In this document: piece by piece, positions 30,852-42,523 of the stretch
Position numbering within the stretch: the stretch's first letter is position 1
Layout: each line of letters begins with the position of its first letter
Source: Pseudonocardia hierapolitana
GTDB lineage: Bacteria; Actinomycetota; Actinomycetes; Mycobacteriales; Pseudonocardiaceae
NCBI RefSeq assembly: GCF_007994075.1
Contig: NZ_VIWU01000001.1
Span: 5,394,001-5,458,000, forward strand
Reading direction: 5' to 3'
DNA: 64,000 bases
Made by a program: the position numbers and the translations under genes
Notes under the pieces: model-generated
The model's database searches: none
Told to the model about the DNA's origin: nothing
What the model saw: the letters and a program-made list of their open reading frames with translations, nothing else

Positions 30852-31024
30852 CTGCCCATCATTGCACGGGGATCCGACAACGCCGGCCATTCAGGCGCGA
30901 GTTGTCCACGTCGTACCTCGGCCATCCACAGTTCCGGCTTCGGTCTCGTTTTCCGGCCGCATGCGGCGCACGCTCGAAGTACGTGGCCCGACGGGCCGCC
31001 GGACACGAGCGAGGAGCAGGGACG

Positions 31025-31537
31025 ATGAGCACGATTTACGTCACGGTGCCGGGGCGGATCGCGACGAAGCCGGAGCGGCTCGCGTCGAAGAACGGCACAG
31101 GTGTGCGGTTCCGGATCGCCAGTACGGAGCGGTACTTCAACCGCGCGGCGGAGGAGTGGAACGAGGCGGAACCGGTCTACCTGACCGTCACCTGCTGGCG
31201 GCAGCTGGCCGAGAACGTGATCCTGTCGCTCCGGATCGGGGATCCGGTGATCGTGCACGGCAAGCTGGTCAATCCGAGCTTCGAGCGGGACGGCCGTGTC
31301 GAGCGACGGCTGGAGATCAGTGCGGGGGCGGTGGGGCCGGATCTCCGGTGGTCCACCGCCGTCGTCACGCGCACCAGAGGGGCAGCGGCCGACGCCCCGC
31401 CGGGCGCGGAGGCGCCGTCCGGCGCAGTCACGGACCCGTCGGGCGAGCCGCCGCGCACTGGCGGCGGTGCTCCCGCAGGCGCAGACGGCGATCGTCGGGT
31501 GAGCGTGCTCGCCGGTGAGGGCGCCGTCAGGGCCTGA
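31025..31537 (+). CDS. Single-stranded DNA-binding protein-like
   Basis: A 170-residue protein with an OB fold in the first 110 residues (VTVPGRIATKPERLASKNGTG; FRIASTERYFN; VTCWRQLAENV; GDPVIVHGKLV), followed by a low-complexity Ala/Gly/Pro tail. The tail does not end in the acidic DDDIPF-type tip of housekeeping SSB, so this is probably the accessory SSB-like paralogue found next to ettA in actinobacteria (Rv2478c in M. tuberculosis, from memory). It would bind single-stranded DNA in the cytoplasm. GAGGAG is 8 nt before the ATG. Confidence 0.88.
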   Translation: MSTIYVTVPGRIATKPERLASKNGTGVRFRIASTERYFNRAAEEWNEAEPVYLTVTCWRQLAENVILSLRIGDPVIVHGKLVNPSFERDGRVERRLEISAGAVGPDLRWSTAVVTRTRGAAADAPPGAEAPSGAVTDPSGEPPRTGGGAPAGADGDRRVSVLAGEGAVRA

Positions 31538-31560
31538 CCGGCCGCAACTACCATCGACAC

Positions 31561-33237
<1,677 letters not shown>

Positions 33238-33308
33238 GAGCTATGCATCCCCCGGCTGGTGATCGTTTGCCGGCCCGGGAGGTGGATCCCGGCACTTCAG
33301 GAGGTCAC

Positions 33309-36300
33309 GTGGGGTCGACGCGTGCCGAAGGCAGAGGGATCGGAGCGGTACCACGGGTGGACGCAGACCTCGTCGAGGCGGCTGCGGCACTTCGGTGGGC
33401 CCGTCCCGATCTCACGGCCGAGCTGGCCGACCACGTGCTCGAGGAGGCGTCTGCCACCGGCCGGCAGGATCGTTGGCTGGCCGCGGCGGGTTGGGCCGTG
33501 CACGCCCGCGCCGCCACCGGCGACGGGCGTGAGACCGCCTGCCGCGTGCTCGCAGGCTTGGGCCGCTGGGGGAGCGACGCGCTCACCGGCGCCGCGGCCC
33601 ACCGCCTCCGGATCGAGCTGGCGATGGTGGCGGCGGGCGCGGGTGAGGTCGAGTTCGCCCGCCGGCTCATCGCCGGCGTGCAGGCCGACGACCTCGACCC
33701 CGAGCTGACGGCCGACCTGCTCTGCGCCCACGCCCGGTGCGCCGTCGAGGACGCGCCCGACGGGGTGGCGGCGGTGCTCGACTCCGCCGACGCCGCGTGG
33801 GACACGGTCGGCGGCGCTGCGGCCCATCTCGGCGGCGCGTCGGTGGCGCTGGTGAGGGCGGTCGTGGAGCGGCGTGCCGGGCGGCCCGCGTCGGCCGTCG
33901 ACCACGCGGCCGAGGGGCTCGCCCGGTTGGAGCGGGCCCGCGTAGGCGCGGGCACCCCGTCGGGCCACCTGGCGGCGGCGCTCGCCGCGGAGTGGATCTC
34001 CGCGCTGCTGGACGCCGGGCGGGTCACCGATGCGCGGGACGGCTGTGGCGCGCTGCTGCCCCGGCTGTCGGAGCAGGGGCGTCCCACCCGCCAGCTGGCG
34101 CTTCTGAGGCTCACGGTCACCAGGGTGCTCGCAGCGCAGGACACCCGCGCGGATACCGGGCAGCTGCTCGCACAAGCGGCCGCGGACGCCGCAGGCAGCG
34201 ACGTGCCGGACCTCGAGGCGGTCTGCCGCACGGCGCTCGGTGCGTTGCACGAGCGGGCGGAGCGGCTCGACGTCGCGCTGGAGGAGCTGCAGCTCGCGGT
34301 CGGGGCCGAGCGCCGCGACCGCGCCCGGTCTCGGCGTTTCCTGGCGGCCCTGGCCGAGCTGGCGGTCGAGCCCGAGCAGTCGAAGCGACGCCGGGAACGG
34401 GCGGGAGCCGCTGCCGGCACCCGTGCCGACGAGCCGATCAGCGCCGATGCGACGACGGTGTTGCCTGCGATCACACGTGGCGACCGGAAGCTCAAGGCGA
34501 ACCGGGCGGAAGGCCAGGAGCACGGGAAGTCGCGGCTCGAGCGGCTGCCCGCCGAGCCCTCGCCCGTCGCCGAGCCCTCGCCCGTCGCCGAGCCCTCGCC
34601 CGTCGCCGAGGCCGAGCCGGCCGCCGCCGAGGAGCGACCGGCCGCGTGGGACGCCGTCCCGTGGAGTGGCGGGGCCGGTGAATCCCCGATCGGTGACCTG
34701 CTCATCCGGAGTCTGCGGGCCAGTTCGGCAGGGCCGTCGGAGAACGGTTCGGCCCATCGCAACGGGAAGTCCGTCGGTGCGCCGGCGCACCGCTCCGACG
34801 AGCCGGCCATCTCGTCGGGCTGGGTGCCGGCACTCGACGCGGACCGGGCGGGCGAGGAGCAGCCACGGGCGCGCCGCGGAGGCCGGTCAGCCCACACGGG
34901 CCGCCGACGGTCGCACCGTGCCCGTGAGGAGCGGGACGACACCGCGTCGGCTCCGGCGGGGCGCTCCGAGAGCGCCCGGTTGAACGACGACCCGGGAGGG
35001 CAGGAGCGGCCCGGCCGCTCGCGGCGGCGTTCGCGTCCCGATGACGAGCGCGCGGACGTGGCCGACGAGCGCCCCGCGCGCGGGCGCCACGGCCGGCCGG
35101 GAGACCCCGACGATGCCGGTGGTGACGAGGGCGGCCGGGCCGGAGGCAGACGCGCCGGCGGCGGTGCGCGGCGCCGCGCCGAGGAACCGGCGGCCGCCGA
35201 GCCGTCGACGCCTCGCTCGGACGAGTCCGGCTCGGACGAGCCCACCGAAGTGGAACCGGTCGTCGCCCCGGCTCCGGCCGGCGGCGGCTCCGACGACTCC
35301 GACGGCTGGTTGCAGGCCGCGCTCGCCGAGCTCGACCGGGCACTCAGCGGCATCGGGGTCGGCGGGCCACCTCGGCTCGAGACGCCTCGGGTCGAGACGC
35401 CTCGGGTCGAGACGTTGCCGTCCGACGGCGGCGACGGGTCCGCCGTGGTCGTCGACATCGCGCGGGACGGGCGACGCTTCGCGGGACCGCGGGCGGCGGC
35501 GGTGGTGCGGTCCGTCGCCGACCTGCTCGCTGATCGGCTCCCGGAGGGAGCCCGATCCCGGTTCGGCGACTCGGACGCGCTCGTCGTCACACGTGCGGGC
35601 TGGGCCCGCGCCGATGCCACCGATTGGATGCATCGCACGTTGCCCGGCCTGCTGGACGGGTTCGTGGCCGCGGAGGAGCTTCCCGGCGCGCAGCTGCGCG
35701 TGGCGGTGCACGACTCGGACGGCCCGGTGGGAGCGCAGATCCTGCAGCCGCTCACCCCGGCCGTCCCGCGCGACACGGCCGACGAGCAGCGCCGCGGAAA
35801 CCCGGCCGGCGACCCGTGGGACGACCTCACCACGACCATGTCCGAGGCACGCGGTCAGCAGTACCGGGCGGCGGCGCAGGCGGGCCGGCAGGAGCGCGGA
35901 CCGCGCGGAGCCCAGGGACCGGACGCGGATCAGGGTGTCGAGGCGGCCACCGCCGGTGAGTCGCCACGCTGGCCCTTCTCCGGCGACGCCGAGAGCCCGA
36001 ACCGCCACGGTGCCGACCGGGCGGCATCGGCCGGGTCGGCGCGCGCCGATGCCGGTGCGCCTGGTCGTCGGCGCCGTGCCGACGACCAGGATCAGGTGCC
36101 CGGCAGGCAGGTGCCGACGAAGTCCGCCGAGGCCCGAGGAGGTTCCCGCCGCCGCAGCGGTGAGGGGCCGTCGAGCACGGGACCGGCCGGGAACGGTTCG
36201 CACGGGAACGGATCGGCCGGCAACGGCTCGCACGGCAACGGCTCGCACGGCAACGGCTCGCACGGCAACGGCTCGCTCGGGAACGGGGCGGTCGGGAACG

Positions 36301-36521
36301 GGTCGACCGGCAACGGGGTGGCGAACGGTGCCGGTCGCGAGGCCGGCGGGGCGGGGCGGCGCGCGAAGCGCGACGCAGACAGCGCCACCGGAGTTGTCGA
36401 GAAGAGCGATGAGCAGGCCACGGCATCGGAGCGGGGCCAGGCGGACCGGACGGAGTCGACCGAAGGGCTCGGGATCGCCGACCTCCTCGCCGGCGCGCTG
36501 GCGGCGTACCGCGGGATCTGA
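33309..36521 (+). CDS. Large helical and low-complexity protein of unknown function
   Basis: A 1070-residue protein I cannot assign to a family. The GTG at 33309 has a perfect AGGAGG 4 nt upstream. Residues 10-360 are Ala-rich helical repeats resembling TPR-type solenoids. From 370 to 670 it is charged and disordered, with three exact 18-bp DNA repeats encoding EPSPVA (34551-34604) and ETPRV repeats (near 35380). Residues 690-830 may be a small folded domain (SAVVVDIARDGRRFAGPRAA...TRAGWARADATDWMHRTLPG). A Gly/Asn/Ser stretch of NGSHG repeats follows (36189-36330). Two similar short motifs, GDLLIRSLRA and ADLLAGALAAYRG, lie mid-protein and at the very C-terminus. No signal peptide or membrane segment is seen. 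It sits between ettA and gdh. Confidence 0.75.
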   Translation: MGSTRAEGRGIGAVPRVDADLVEAAAALRWARPDLTAELADHVLEEASATGRQDRWLAAAGWAVHARAATGDGRETACRVLAGLGRWGSDALTGAAAHRLRIELAMVAAGAGEVEFARRLIAGVQADDLDPELTADLLCAHARCAVEDAPDGVAAVLDSADAAWDTVGGAAAHLGGASVALVRAVVERRAGRPASAVDHAAEGLARLERARVGAGTPSGHLAAALAAEWISALLDAGRVTDARDGCGALLPRLSEQGRPTRQLALLRLTVTRVLAAQDTRADTGQLLAQAAADAAGSDVPDLEAVCRTALGALHERAERLDVALEELQLAVGAERRDRARSRRFLAALAELAVEPEQSKRRRERAGAAAGTRADEPISADATTVLPAITRGDRKLKANRAEGQEHGKSRLERLPAEPSPVAEPSPVAEPSPVAEAEPAAAEERPAAWDAVPWSGGAGESPIGDLLIRSLRASSAGPSENGSAHRNGKSVGAPAHRSDEPAISSGWVPALDADRAGEEQPRARRGGRSAHTGRRRSHRAREERDDTASAPAGRSESARLNDDPGGQERPGRSRRRSRPDDERADVADERPARGRHGRPGDPDDAGGDEGGRAGGRRAGGGARRRAEEPAAAEPSTPRSDESGSDEPTEVEPVVAPAPAGGGSDDSDGWLQAALAELDRALSGIGVGGPPRLETPRVETPRVETLPSDGGDGSAVVVDIARDGRRFAGPRAAAVVRSVADLLADRLPEGARSRFGDSDALVVTRAGWARADATDWMHRTLPGLLDGFVAAEELPGAQLRVAVHDSDGPVGAQILQPLTPAVPRDTADEQRRGNPAGDPWDDLTTTMSEARGQQYRAAAQAGRQERGPRGAQGPDADQGVEAATAGESPRWPFSGDAESPNRHGADRAASAGSARADAGAPGRRRRADDQDQVPGRQVPTKSAEARGGSRRRSGEGPSSTGPAGNGSHGNGSAGNGSHGNGSHGNGSHGNGSLGNGAVGNGSTGNGVANGAGREAGGAGRRAKRDADSATGVVEKSDEQATASERGQADRTESTEGLGIADLLAGALAAYRGI
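34551..34604 (+). repeat. Three exact 18-bp in-frame repeats
   Basis: Units GCCGAGCCCTCGCCCGTC at 34551, 34569 and 34587 are identical and encode repeats of AEPSPV in the disordered part of the large unknown protein. They are probably length-variable by slippage. Confidence 0.9.
36189..36330 (+). repeat. 15-bp imperfect repeats encoding NGSHG
   Basis: Imperfect 15-bp units around GGCAACGGCTCGCAC recur about nine times; three consecutive copies near 36219-36265 are identical. They encode a Gly/Asn/Ser/His flexible linker. Confidence 0.85.
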
Positions 36522-36700
36522 CCCGTGCAACCGCCGGTATGCGGAGGCTTGCAAGCGTGGGGTTGCGGCCGCGGGCCCTGCCCTCGACGAGCCGGATTCG
36601 AGCGGGGCGAGCAGGGCTAGGGTGGCTGGCGAGCCCGCTGCCCCGCGGGCGCCCCACGACGGCGCAGCGAGTACGCCGTCGGCGAGACCCGGAGCTGAAT

Positions 36701-39700
36701 GTGACGAGCCGGACCCGGGAGCAGGCGGAGACGCCCGCTACCGATCCCGAGCCGATCGACCCTGAACTTGCCGACCTGGGGGCGCTGTACGCGCGGCACG
36801 CCCCTGATCTGCAGCGTGGTGACCACCTGCCGCTGCTGCTGGGCGCGGCCCGCGGCCACCTGCAGCTCGCCCGCGTGCGGGCTGCCAGGGAGCCGCTGAT
36901 CCGCGTGCGGGATCCCCAGGAGGGAGCGGACGCGGGATCGGTCGTCGAGATCGTCACCGACGACATGCCGTTCCTCGTCGAGTCGTTGCTGGCGGCCGTG
37001 GCCCGGGCGGGCGGCGACGTTCAGCGGGTGATCCATCCGATCGTCGTCGTGCGGCGCGGCCCCACCGGTGCGCTCACGCAGGTGCTCACCGAGGCCGACC
37101 CGGCGGCACCGCCCGCCGACGCGCTCGTCGAGTCGTGGATCCACCTCGACCTGCTGCCCGGTGACGTCGACCGGGCCGAGCTGGAGCAGGCGTTGGCGCG
37201 TGCGCTGCGCGACGTCCGCGAGGTCGTCGAGGATGCCGACCCGATGGTGCAGCGGGCGCTACAGGTGGCCGAGGAGCTGCCGCGCCGGTCCCCGGTGCCC
37301 GACGGCACCGACCCGGCCGACGTCGCGGAGCTGCTGCGCTGGCTCGCCGACGGCCACTTCACGTTCCTCGGCTACCAGCACTTCCGCGTCGGCGACGGCG
37401 AGCTGCGCGTCGAACCGGAGTCGGGCCTCGGCGTGCTCCGCAAGGGCTCGACGATCGCCGGCAAGTTCGCGCCGAAGGTCGAGAAGGCCGAGGGCCAGGT
37501 CGAGCTCCTGGTGATGACCCGGGCCAGCGCGCCGAGCCCGTTGCGCCCCGTGCACCCGTACTACCTCGCGATCCGGACCTTCGACGCCGGCGGCCTGCTC
37601 GTCGGCGAGCACCGTTTCCTCGGCCTGCTCACCGTGCCGGCGCTGTACGAGAGCGTGCTGGACATCCCGGTGGTCGAGCGGCGGGTGCGCGACGCGATCC
37701 ACCGGGCGGGCTTCCCACTGGAGTCGTACTCGGGGCAGCGGATGCTCGAGGTGATCTCCGGCCTGCCGCGGGAGGAGCTGTTCGCGGTGGGCGAGCAGCG
37801 GCTGCACGACACCGCGGTCGGTGTGCTCGCGGTGGCCGGCCGCCGGGCCGTGCGGCTTTTCATGCGCCCCGACCCGTACCGGCGGTTCATCTCGTGCCTC
37901 GTGTACGTGCCGCGGGACCGCTACGCCACGGACGCCCGGATCCGGATGTCCGACGTGCTGCAGCGCCGGCTGGGAGGCCGGCACGTCGAGTTCACGGTGC
38001 GCCTGTCGGAGTCGAGCCTCGCGATGGTGCATTTCACGGTCCTGACCGAGCCCGACGCCGTCGGCTTCGGTGACGTCGACGTTGCGGCGCTGCAGGACGA
38101 GCTCACCGAGGCGGTCCGCACCTGGGACGACCGCCTGCTCTCGCAGCCCGACACCGCCGGGGTGGCCGCGCTCCTGCCCGGCGTGCCGGAGCCGTACAAG
38201 GCCGCCGTCGCCCCGCAGCACGCCGTCGAGGACCTGCGCCGGATCGCGGCCCTGTCGGAGCCGGGTGCGTTCGACACCCGCATGTACCTCACCGTCGACG
38301 GCGAGCCGCGGTTCACCCTCTACCTCGCGGGCGCGCCTGCGTCGCTCACCGCCGTGTTGCCGCTGCTGCAGCAGCTCGGCGTCGACGTGCTCGACGAGCG
38401 CCCGTCGGAGTTCGCGCGCCCCGACGGGTTGCGGTGCTTCCTCTACGACTTCGGGCTGCAGGTCGACGAGCCGACCAGGGCGGCGTTCGACGACCCCGCG
38501 GTGGTGAAGGCGTTCTGCACGGCGTTCCGCGCGGCGTGGGCGGGCGACGCCGAGTCCGATCGGTTCTCCGCGCTGGTGCTGCGGGCCGGGCTGCCGTGGC
38601 GCGAGGCCGCCGTGCTGCGGGCGTACGCCCGCTACGCGCGCCAGCTCGGGAGCCCGTACGGGCCGAATTACATGGCCAACACGCTGCTCGCGTACCCGGC
38701 GGTCGCCCGTGCGCTCATGGCGCTGTTCCGCGCGCGGTTCGCACCCGGGCTCGATGAGCGGGATCGGGAGGTGCTCGCCGCCCTCGCCGACGTGCGCGGG
38801 CTCATCGATGCCGTCACCGGGCTGGACGCCGACCGCATCCTGCGCGGCTACCTCGCGATGATCACCGCGACGCTGCGGACCAACTGGTTCCGCGACCGCG
38901 CGTTCTTCTCGTTCAAGCTGAACCCCGGCGAGGTGCCCGGGATGCCGGCCCCGCGGCCGAGGTTCGAGATCTTCGTGTACTCGCCGCGGGTGGAGGGTGT
39001 GCACCTGCGGTTCGGGCCGGTGGCCCGCGGGGGCCTGCGGTACTCGGACCGGCCGCAGGACTACCGCACCGAGATCCTGGGCCTGGTCAAGGCGCAGGCC
39101 GTGAAGAACGCGGTGATCGTCCCGGTCGGGGCGAAGGGCGGCTTCATCGTCCGGCGCGACGACGCCGGGCCGGAGGAGGTCGAGTTCTGCTACCGGACGT
39201 TCATCTCCGGCCTCCTGGACGTCACGGACAACCTCGTCGTACGAGCGGACGGGGTCACCGAGACCGTCCCGCCACCGGACGTGGTGCGCCACGACGGGGA
39301 CGACTCGTACCTCGTCGTCGCCGCCGACAAGGGCACGGCGAAGTTCTCCGACGTGGCCAACGACGTCGCCGCGTCGTACGGGTTCTGGCTGGGTGACGCG
39401 TTCGCCTCCGGCGGATCGGTCGGCTACGACCACAAGGCGATGGGCATCACCGCCAAGGGCGCCTGGGAGAGCGTGAAGCGGCACTTCCGGGAGCTGGGCG
39501 TCGACACCCAGACGGAGGGGTTCACCGTTGTCGGCGTCGGGGACATGTCCGGTGACGTGTTCGGCAACGGCATGCTGCTCTCACGCCACATCCGGCTGCT
39601 CGCCGCGTTCGACCACCGGCACGTCTTCGTCGACCCGGACCCGGACCCGGCGGCGAGCTACGCCGAGCGGGAGCGGCTGTTCGCACTGCCGCGCTCGTCG

Positions 39701-41431
39701 TGGGACGACTACGACCGGTCGATGATCAGCACGGGCGGCGGGGTGTGGCCCCGCACGGCGAAGTCGGTGCCCATCGGGCCGGAGATCCGCGCCGCGCTCG
39801 GCATCGCCGAGGGCGTCGACCGGCTGAGCCCGCCCGAGCTGATCGCGGCGATCCTGCGTGCGCCGGCCGACCTCCTCTGGAACGGCGGTATCGGCACCTA
39901 CGTGAAGGCGTCGGACGAGTCGCACGCCGACGCGGGGGACAAGGCCAACGACGCCGTGCGGGCCGACGCCTCCGAACTGCGGGTCAAGGTCGTCGGCGAG
40001 GGGGGCAACCTGGGGCTGACCCAGCGCGGGCGTATCGAGTTCGCGCGGCGGGGCGGGAAGATCAACACAGACGCGATCGACAACTCGGCGGGCGTCGACT
40101 GCTCCGACCACGAGGTCAACATCAAGATCCTGCTGGATCGCCTCGTGGCCTCGGGCGAGCTCGACCGGGAGGCCCGCGACGCGGTCCTGCTGGAGATGAC
40201 CGACGAGGTGGGGCAGCTCGTCCTCGAGGACAACCGCGACCAGAACGGGGTCCTGGGCATCGCGCGGGCCCACTCGGCGGAGATGGTCAGCGTGCACGCG
40301 CGGCTCACCTCCGACCTCGAGGCGCGGCGCGGGCTCGACCGCGAGCTCGAGGTACTGCCCGACAGCGAAGGCTTCAGCGCGCTGGAAGCCGCAGGCAGCG
40401 GCCTCACCAGTCCCGAGCTGGCCACGTTGCTGGCCCACACCAAGCTCGACCTGACCGCGCAGATGCTCGCCACCGACCTGCCCGACGTCGCCGCGTTCGC
40501 GGCGCGGCTGCCGGAGTACTTCCCGCGCGCGGTGCGGGAACGGTTCGGCGCCGCTGTCCGCCAGCACCCCCTGCGGCGCGAGATCGTCACGACGCTGCTG
40601 GTCAACGAGATGGTCGACGGCGCCGGGATGACGTACGCGTTCCGGCTGGGCGAGGAGCTCTCGGCAGGCCCGGCCGACGCGCTGCGGGCCTACGCCGTCA
40701 CCACCGCGGTGTTCGACCTGCGGGCGTTGTGGGAGGAGCTGCGGTCGCCGCGGATCCCGACGGCCGTGTCGGACCGGCTCGTGCTGGAGACCCGGCGCCT
40801 GCTGGACCGCGCCTCGCGCTGGTTCCTGACCAACCGTCCGCAGCCGCTCGCGGTGGGGGCGGAGGTGAGCCGGTTCGCGTCCACGGTGCGCGAGCTGAGT
40901 GCGGCGCTGCCGCAGTTCCTGCGTGGCCGGGAGCTGGCGGGCGTCGAGATGAAGGCGGCCGAGCTGAGGGCGGCCGGCATCGAGCCCGGGACCGCGATGC
41001 AGTGCGCTGCGCTCGTGTACCGCTACGGGCTGCTCGACGTCGTCGAGCTCACGGAGCTGTCGGAGCGCGACCGGGAGGCGCGGGAGCCGCAGGAGGTCGC
41101 GGCGCTCTACTACGGGCTGTCCGAGCACCTGGGCGTCGACACGGCGCTCACGTCGGTCACCGCACTGGAGCGGGGCGACCGGTGGCACGCGCTCGCCCGG
41201 CTCGCCCTGCGCGACGACCTGTACGCGTCGCTGCGGGCGATCACGCTCGACGCGCTGCGCGAGGCCGGCCCGGGGACGTCGGTGGAGAAGTCCATCGCCC
41301 TGTGGGAGAAGGCGAACGCGTCGCGGCTCGTGCGTGCCCGCGCGGCCCTGCAGGAGGTGGGCAAGGCGGGGCAGCTCGACCTGGCCACGCTGTCGGTGGT
41401 CTCGCGCCAGCTGCGTGGGCTGGCCCGCTGA
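36701..41431 (+). CDS. gdh: Large NAD-dependent glutamate dehydrogenase
   Basis: A 1576-residue enzyme of the 180-kDa class that converts glutamate to 2-oxoglutarate and ammonia with NAD. The long N-terminal regulatory part contains ACT-like segments (VVEIVTDDMPFLVESLLAAV near 85). The catalytic core lies around residue 770 (GGLRYSDRPQDYRTEILGLV, GAKGGF) and a Rossmann region around 930-1150 (VGVGDMSGDVFGNGML; GGKINTDAIDNSAGVDCSDH). The GTG at 36701 has GGAG 6 nt upstream and precedes the first conserved segment. In mycobacteria the homologue is inhibited through GarA; whether that holds here is unknown. It likely feeds carbon from amino acids, including the proline pathway at 56-62 kb. Confidence 0.95.
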   Translation: MTSRTREQAETPATDPEPIDPELADLGALYARHAPDLQRGDHLPLLLGAARGHLQLARVRAAREPLIRVRDPQEGADAGSVVEIVTDDMPFLVESLLAAVARAGGDVQRVIHPIVVVRRGPTGALTQVLTEADPAAPPADALVESWIHLDLLPGDVDRAELEQALARALRDVREVVEDADPMVQRALQVAEELPRRSPVPDGTDPADVAELLRWLADGHFTFLGYQHFRVGDGELRVEPESGLGVLRKGSTIAGKFAPKVEKAEGQVELLVMTRASAPSPLRPVHPYYLAIRTFDAGGLLVGEHRFLGLLTVPALYESVLDIPVVERRVRDAIHRAGFPLESYSGQRMLEVISGLPREELFAVGEQRLHDTAVGVLAVAGRRAVRLFMRPDPYRRFISCLVYVPRDRYATDARIRMSDVLQRRLGGRHVEFTVRLSESSLAMVHFTVLTEPDAVGFGDVDVAALQDELTEAVRTWDDRLLSQPDTAGVAALLPGVPEPYKAAVAPQHAVEDLRRIAALSEPGAFDTRMYLTVDGEPRFTLYLAGAPASLTAVLPLLQQLGVDVLDERPSEFARPDGLRCFLYDFGLQVDEPTRAAFDDPAVVKAFCTAFRAAWAGDAESDRFSALVLRAGLPWREAAVLRAYARYARQLGSPYGPNYMANTLLAYPAVARALMALFRARFAPGLDERDREVLAALADVRGLIDAVTGLDADRILRGYLAMITATLRTNWFRDRAFFSFKLNPGEVPGMPAPRPRFEIFVYSPRVEGVHLRFGPVARGGLRYSDRPQDYRTEILGLVKAQAVKNAVIVPVGAKGGFIVRRDDAGPEEVEFCYRTFISGLLDVTDNLVVRADGVTETVPPPDVVRHDGDDSYLVVAADKGTAKFSDVANDVAASYGFWLGDAFASGGSVGYDHKAMGITAKGAWESVKRHFRELGVDTQTEGFTVVGVGDMSGDVFGNGMLLSRHIRLLAAFDHRHVFVDPDPDPAASYAERERLFALPRSSWDDYDRSMISTGGGVWPRTAKSVPIGPEIRAALGIAEGVDRLSPPELIAAILRAPADLLWNGGIGTYVKASDESHADAGDKANDAVRADASELRVKVVGEGGNLGLTQRGRIEFARRGGKINTDAIDNSAGVDCSDHEVNIKILLDRLVASGELDREARDAVLLEMTDEVGQLVLEDNRDQNGVLGIARAHSAEMVSVHARLTSDLEARRGLDRELEVLPDSEGFSALEAAGSGLTSPELATLLAHTKLDLTAQMLATDLPDVAAFAARLPEYFPRAVRERFGAAVRQHPLRREIVTTLLVNEMVDGAGMTYAFRLGEELSAGPADALRAYAVTTAVFDLRALWEELRSPRIPTAVSDRLVLETRRLLDRASRWFLTNRPQPLAVGAEVSRFASTVRELSAALPQFLRGRELAGVEMKAAELRAAGIEPGTAMQCAALVYRYGLLDVVELTELSERDREAREPQEVAALYYGLSEHLGVDTALTSVTALERGDRWHALARLALRDDLYASLRAITLDALREAGPGTSVEKSIALWEKANASRLVRARAALQEVGKAGQLDLATLSVVSRQLRGLAR

Positions 41432-41465
41432 AGGGGTTCCCGGCGCCGGTTGAGAAGGTGGAGGG

Positions 41466-41882
41466 GTGGCTCCCTTCATCGCTCACGTCGCCGTGCGCTG
41501 GACCGACCAGGACGTCTTCCAGCACGTCAACCACGCGGTCACCGTGACGTTGCTGGAGGAGGCCCGGATCCAGCTCGTCTTCGACGAGGCGGCGGAGGAG
41601 GGTGTGCCCGGGTTCGCCGCCGGCCTGCTCGTCACGGGGCTGTCGGTGGACTACAAACGGCAGATCTCCTACCGGTCCCGGCGGTTGCGGGTGGCGATGA
41701 CGGTGGACGACATGCGGGCGGCGGCGTTCCGCATCCGGTACGTCATGCACGACGGGCCGGGCGAGGGCGACACCGTCGCCGTCACGGCGGAGACTCGGCT
41801 GGCGACGTTCGACCTGGCCGCTCAGCGGCCGCGGCGGCTCACGGCCGAGGAGCGGGAGTTCCTGGGGAGGTGGGTGGCATGA
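41466..41882 (+). CDS. Hot-dog fold acyl-CoA thioesterase
   Basis: A 138-residue 4-hydroxybenzoyl-CoA-thioesterase-like (YbgC/FcbC-type) protein. The signature VRWTDQDVFQHVNHAVTVTLLEEAR carries the catalytic-type Asp and the HVN motif near residue 20; SVDYKRQISYRSRRLRV is the second strand pair. It should hydrolyse an acyl-CoA, substrate unknown. It starts at GTG 41466, 34 bp after gdh, and overlaps the next gene (ATGA), matching the order Rv2476c-Rv2475c-Rv2474c recalled for M. tuberculosis. Confidence 0.88.
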   Translation: MAPFIAHVAVRWTDQDVFQHVNHAVTVTLLEEARIQLVFDEAAEEGVPGFAAGLLVTGLSVDYKRQISYRSRRLRVAMTVDDMRAAAFRIRYVMHDGPGEGDTVAVTAETRLATFDLAAQRPRRLTAEEREFLGRWVA

Positions 41883-42511
41883 CGCGGCTGACAGTGCCGG
41901 ACCCCGACGAGCGTGGCGACCTCGGGGCGTTCGTCGCGCGGGTGGTGCGGCTCGACCAGGCCGCGCTCGTGCGGCTGCAGGCGCGCGACGGGACGGTGAC
42001 GACCTGGGCGGCGACGCCGTTCGACGTGCTCGCCACCCGCAGCGTGCACGGCGCGCTGGAGCCTGCCGACGTCACGGTGCCCGCCACGGGCCTCCTCACC
42101 GCGCTCACCGTCGAGCGGGCGGAGACGGTCGACCCGGGCGCGGGCGGCTTGTGGCACGGCGAGCTGCCGCCCGCGGTGGGCTGGCAGCCGGTCGACGACG
42201 TGCCGGCCGCGGAGCTGGAGCGGCTCACCGAGCGCGGGCTCGCCGTCGCGCGGGAGAACGCGGGGCCCATGGGCCCGCCGGCGTCGCTGCTGGACCAGAC
42301 GGTGCTCACGGTCTCGGCCGGAGCCCGGCCGGCGGTGAAGGTGCCGTTGCGCTGCCTGTTCGCGCTGTCCGGAATGGGATTCCTCGGCGACACCGGGCCG
42401 GACGCCGGCGTGGTACGCGTGTCGGCCACCGGCACGTGGATGCGGCTCGACGCGCGCTACGGCGCGGTCGTGCGCAGGCGCGTCACGGCCCTCCCGCTGC
42501 TCGTCGGCTGA
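41879..42511 (+). CDS. Conserved actinobacterial hypothetical protein
   Basis: A 210-residue cytoplasmic protein without recognisable motif, signal peptide or membrane segment. It has a beta-rich first half (LVRLQARDGTVTTWAATPFDVLATRSVHG) and a helical middle (AAELERLTERGLAVARENAGPMGPPASLLDQ). Its ATG overlaps the thioesterase stop, so the two are co-translated. By position it corresponds to Rv2474c of M. tuberculosis, also of unknown function. Confidence 0.8.
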   Translation: MTRLTVPDPDERGDLGAFVARVVRLDQAALVRLQARDGTVTTWAATPFDVLATRSVHGALEPADVTVPATGLLTALTVERAETVDPGAGGLWHGELPPAVGWQPVDDVPAAELERLTERGLAVARENAGPMGPPASLLDQTVLTVSAGARPAVKVPLRCLFALSGMGFLGDTGPDAGVVRVSATGTWMRLDARYGAVVRRRVTALPLLVG

Positions 42512-42523
42512 GCCGCGGCGCGC

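Noticed and set aside
36539..36700. N-terminal extension of glutamate dehydrogenase
   Set aside because: These 54 codons lack similarity, and the GTG at 36701 has a ribosome site.
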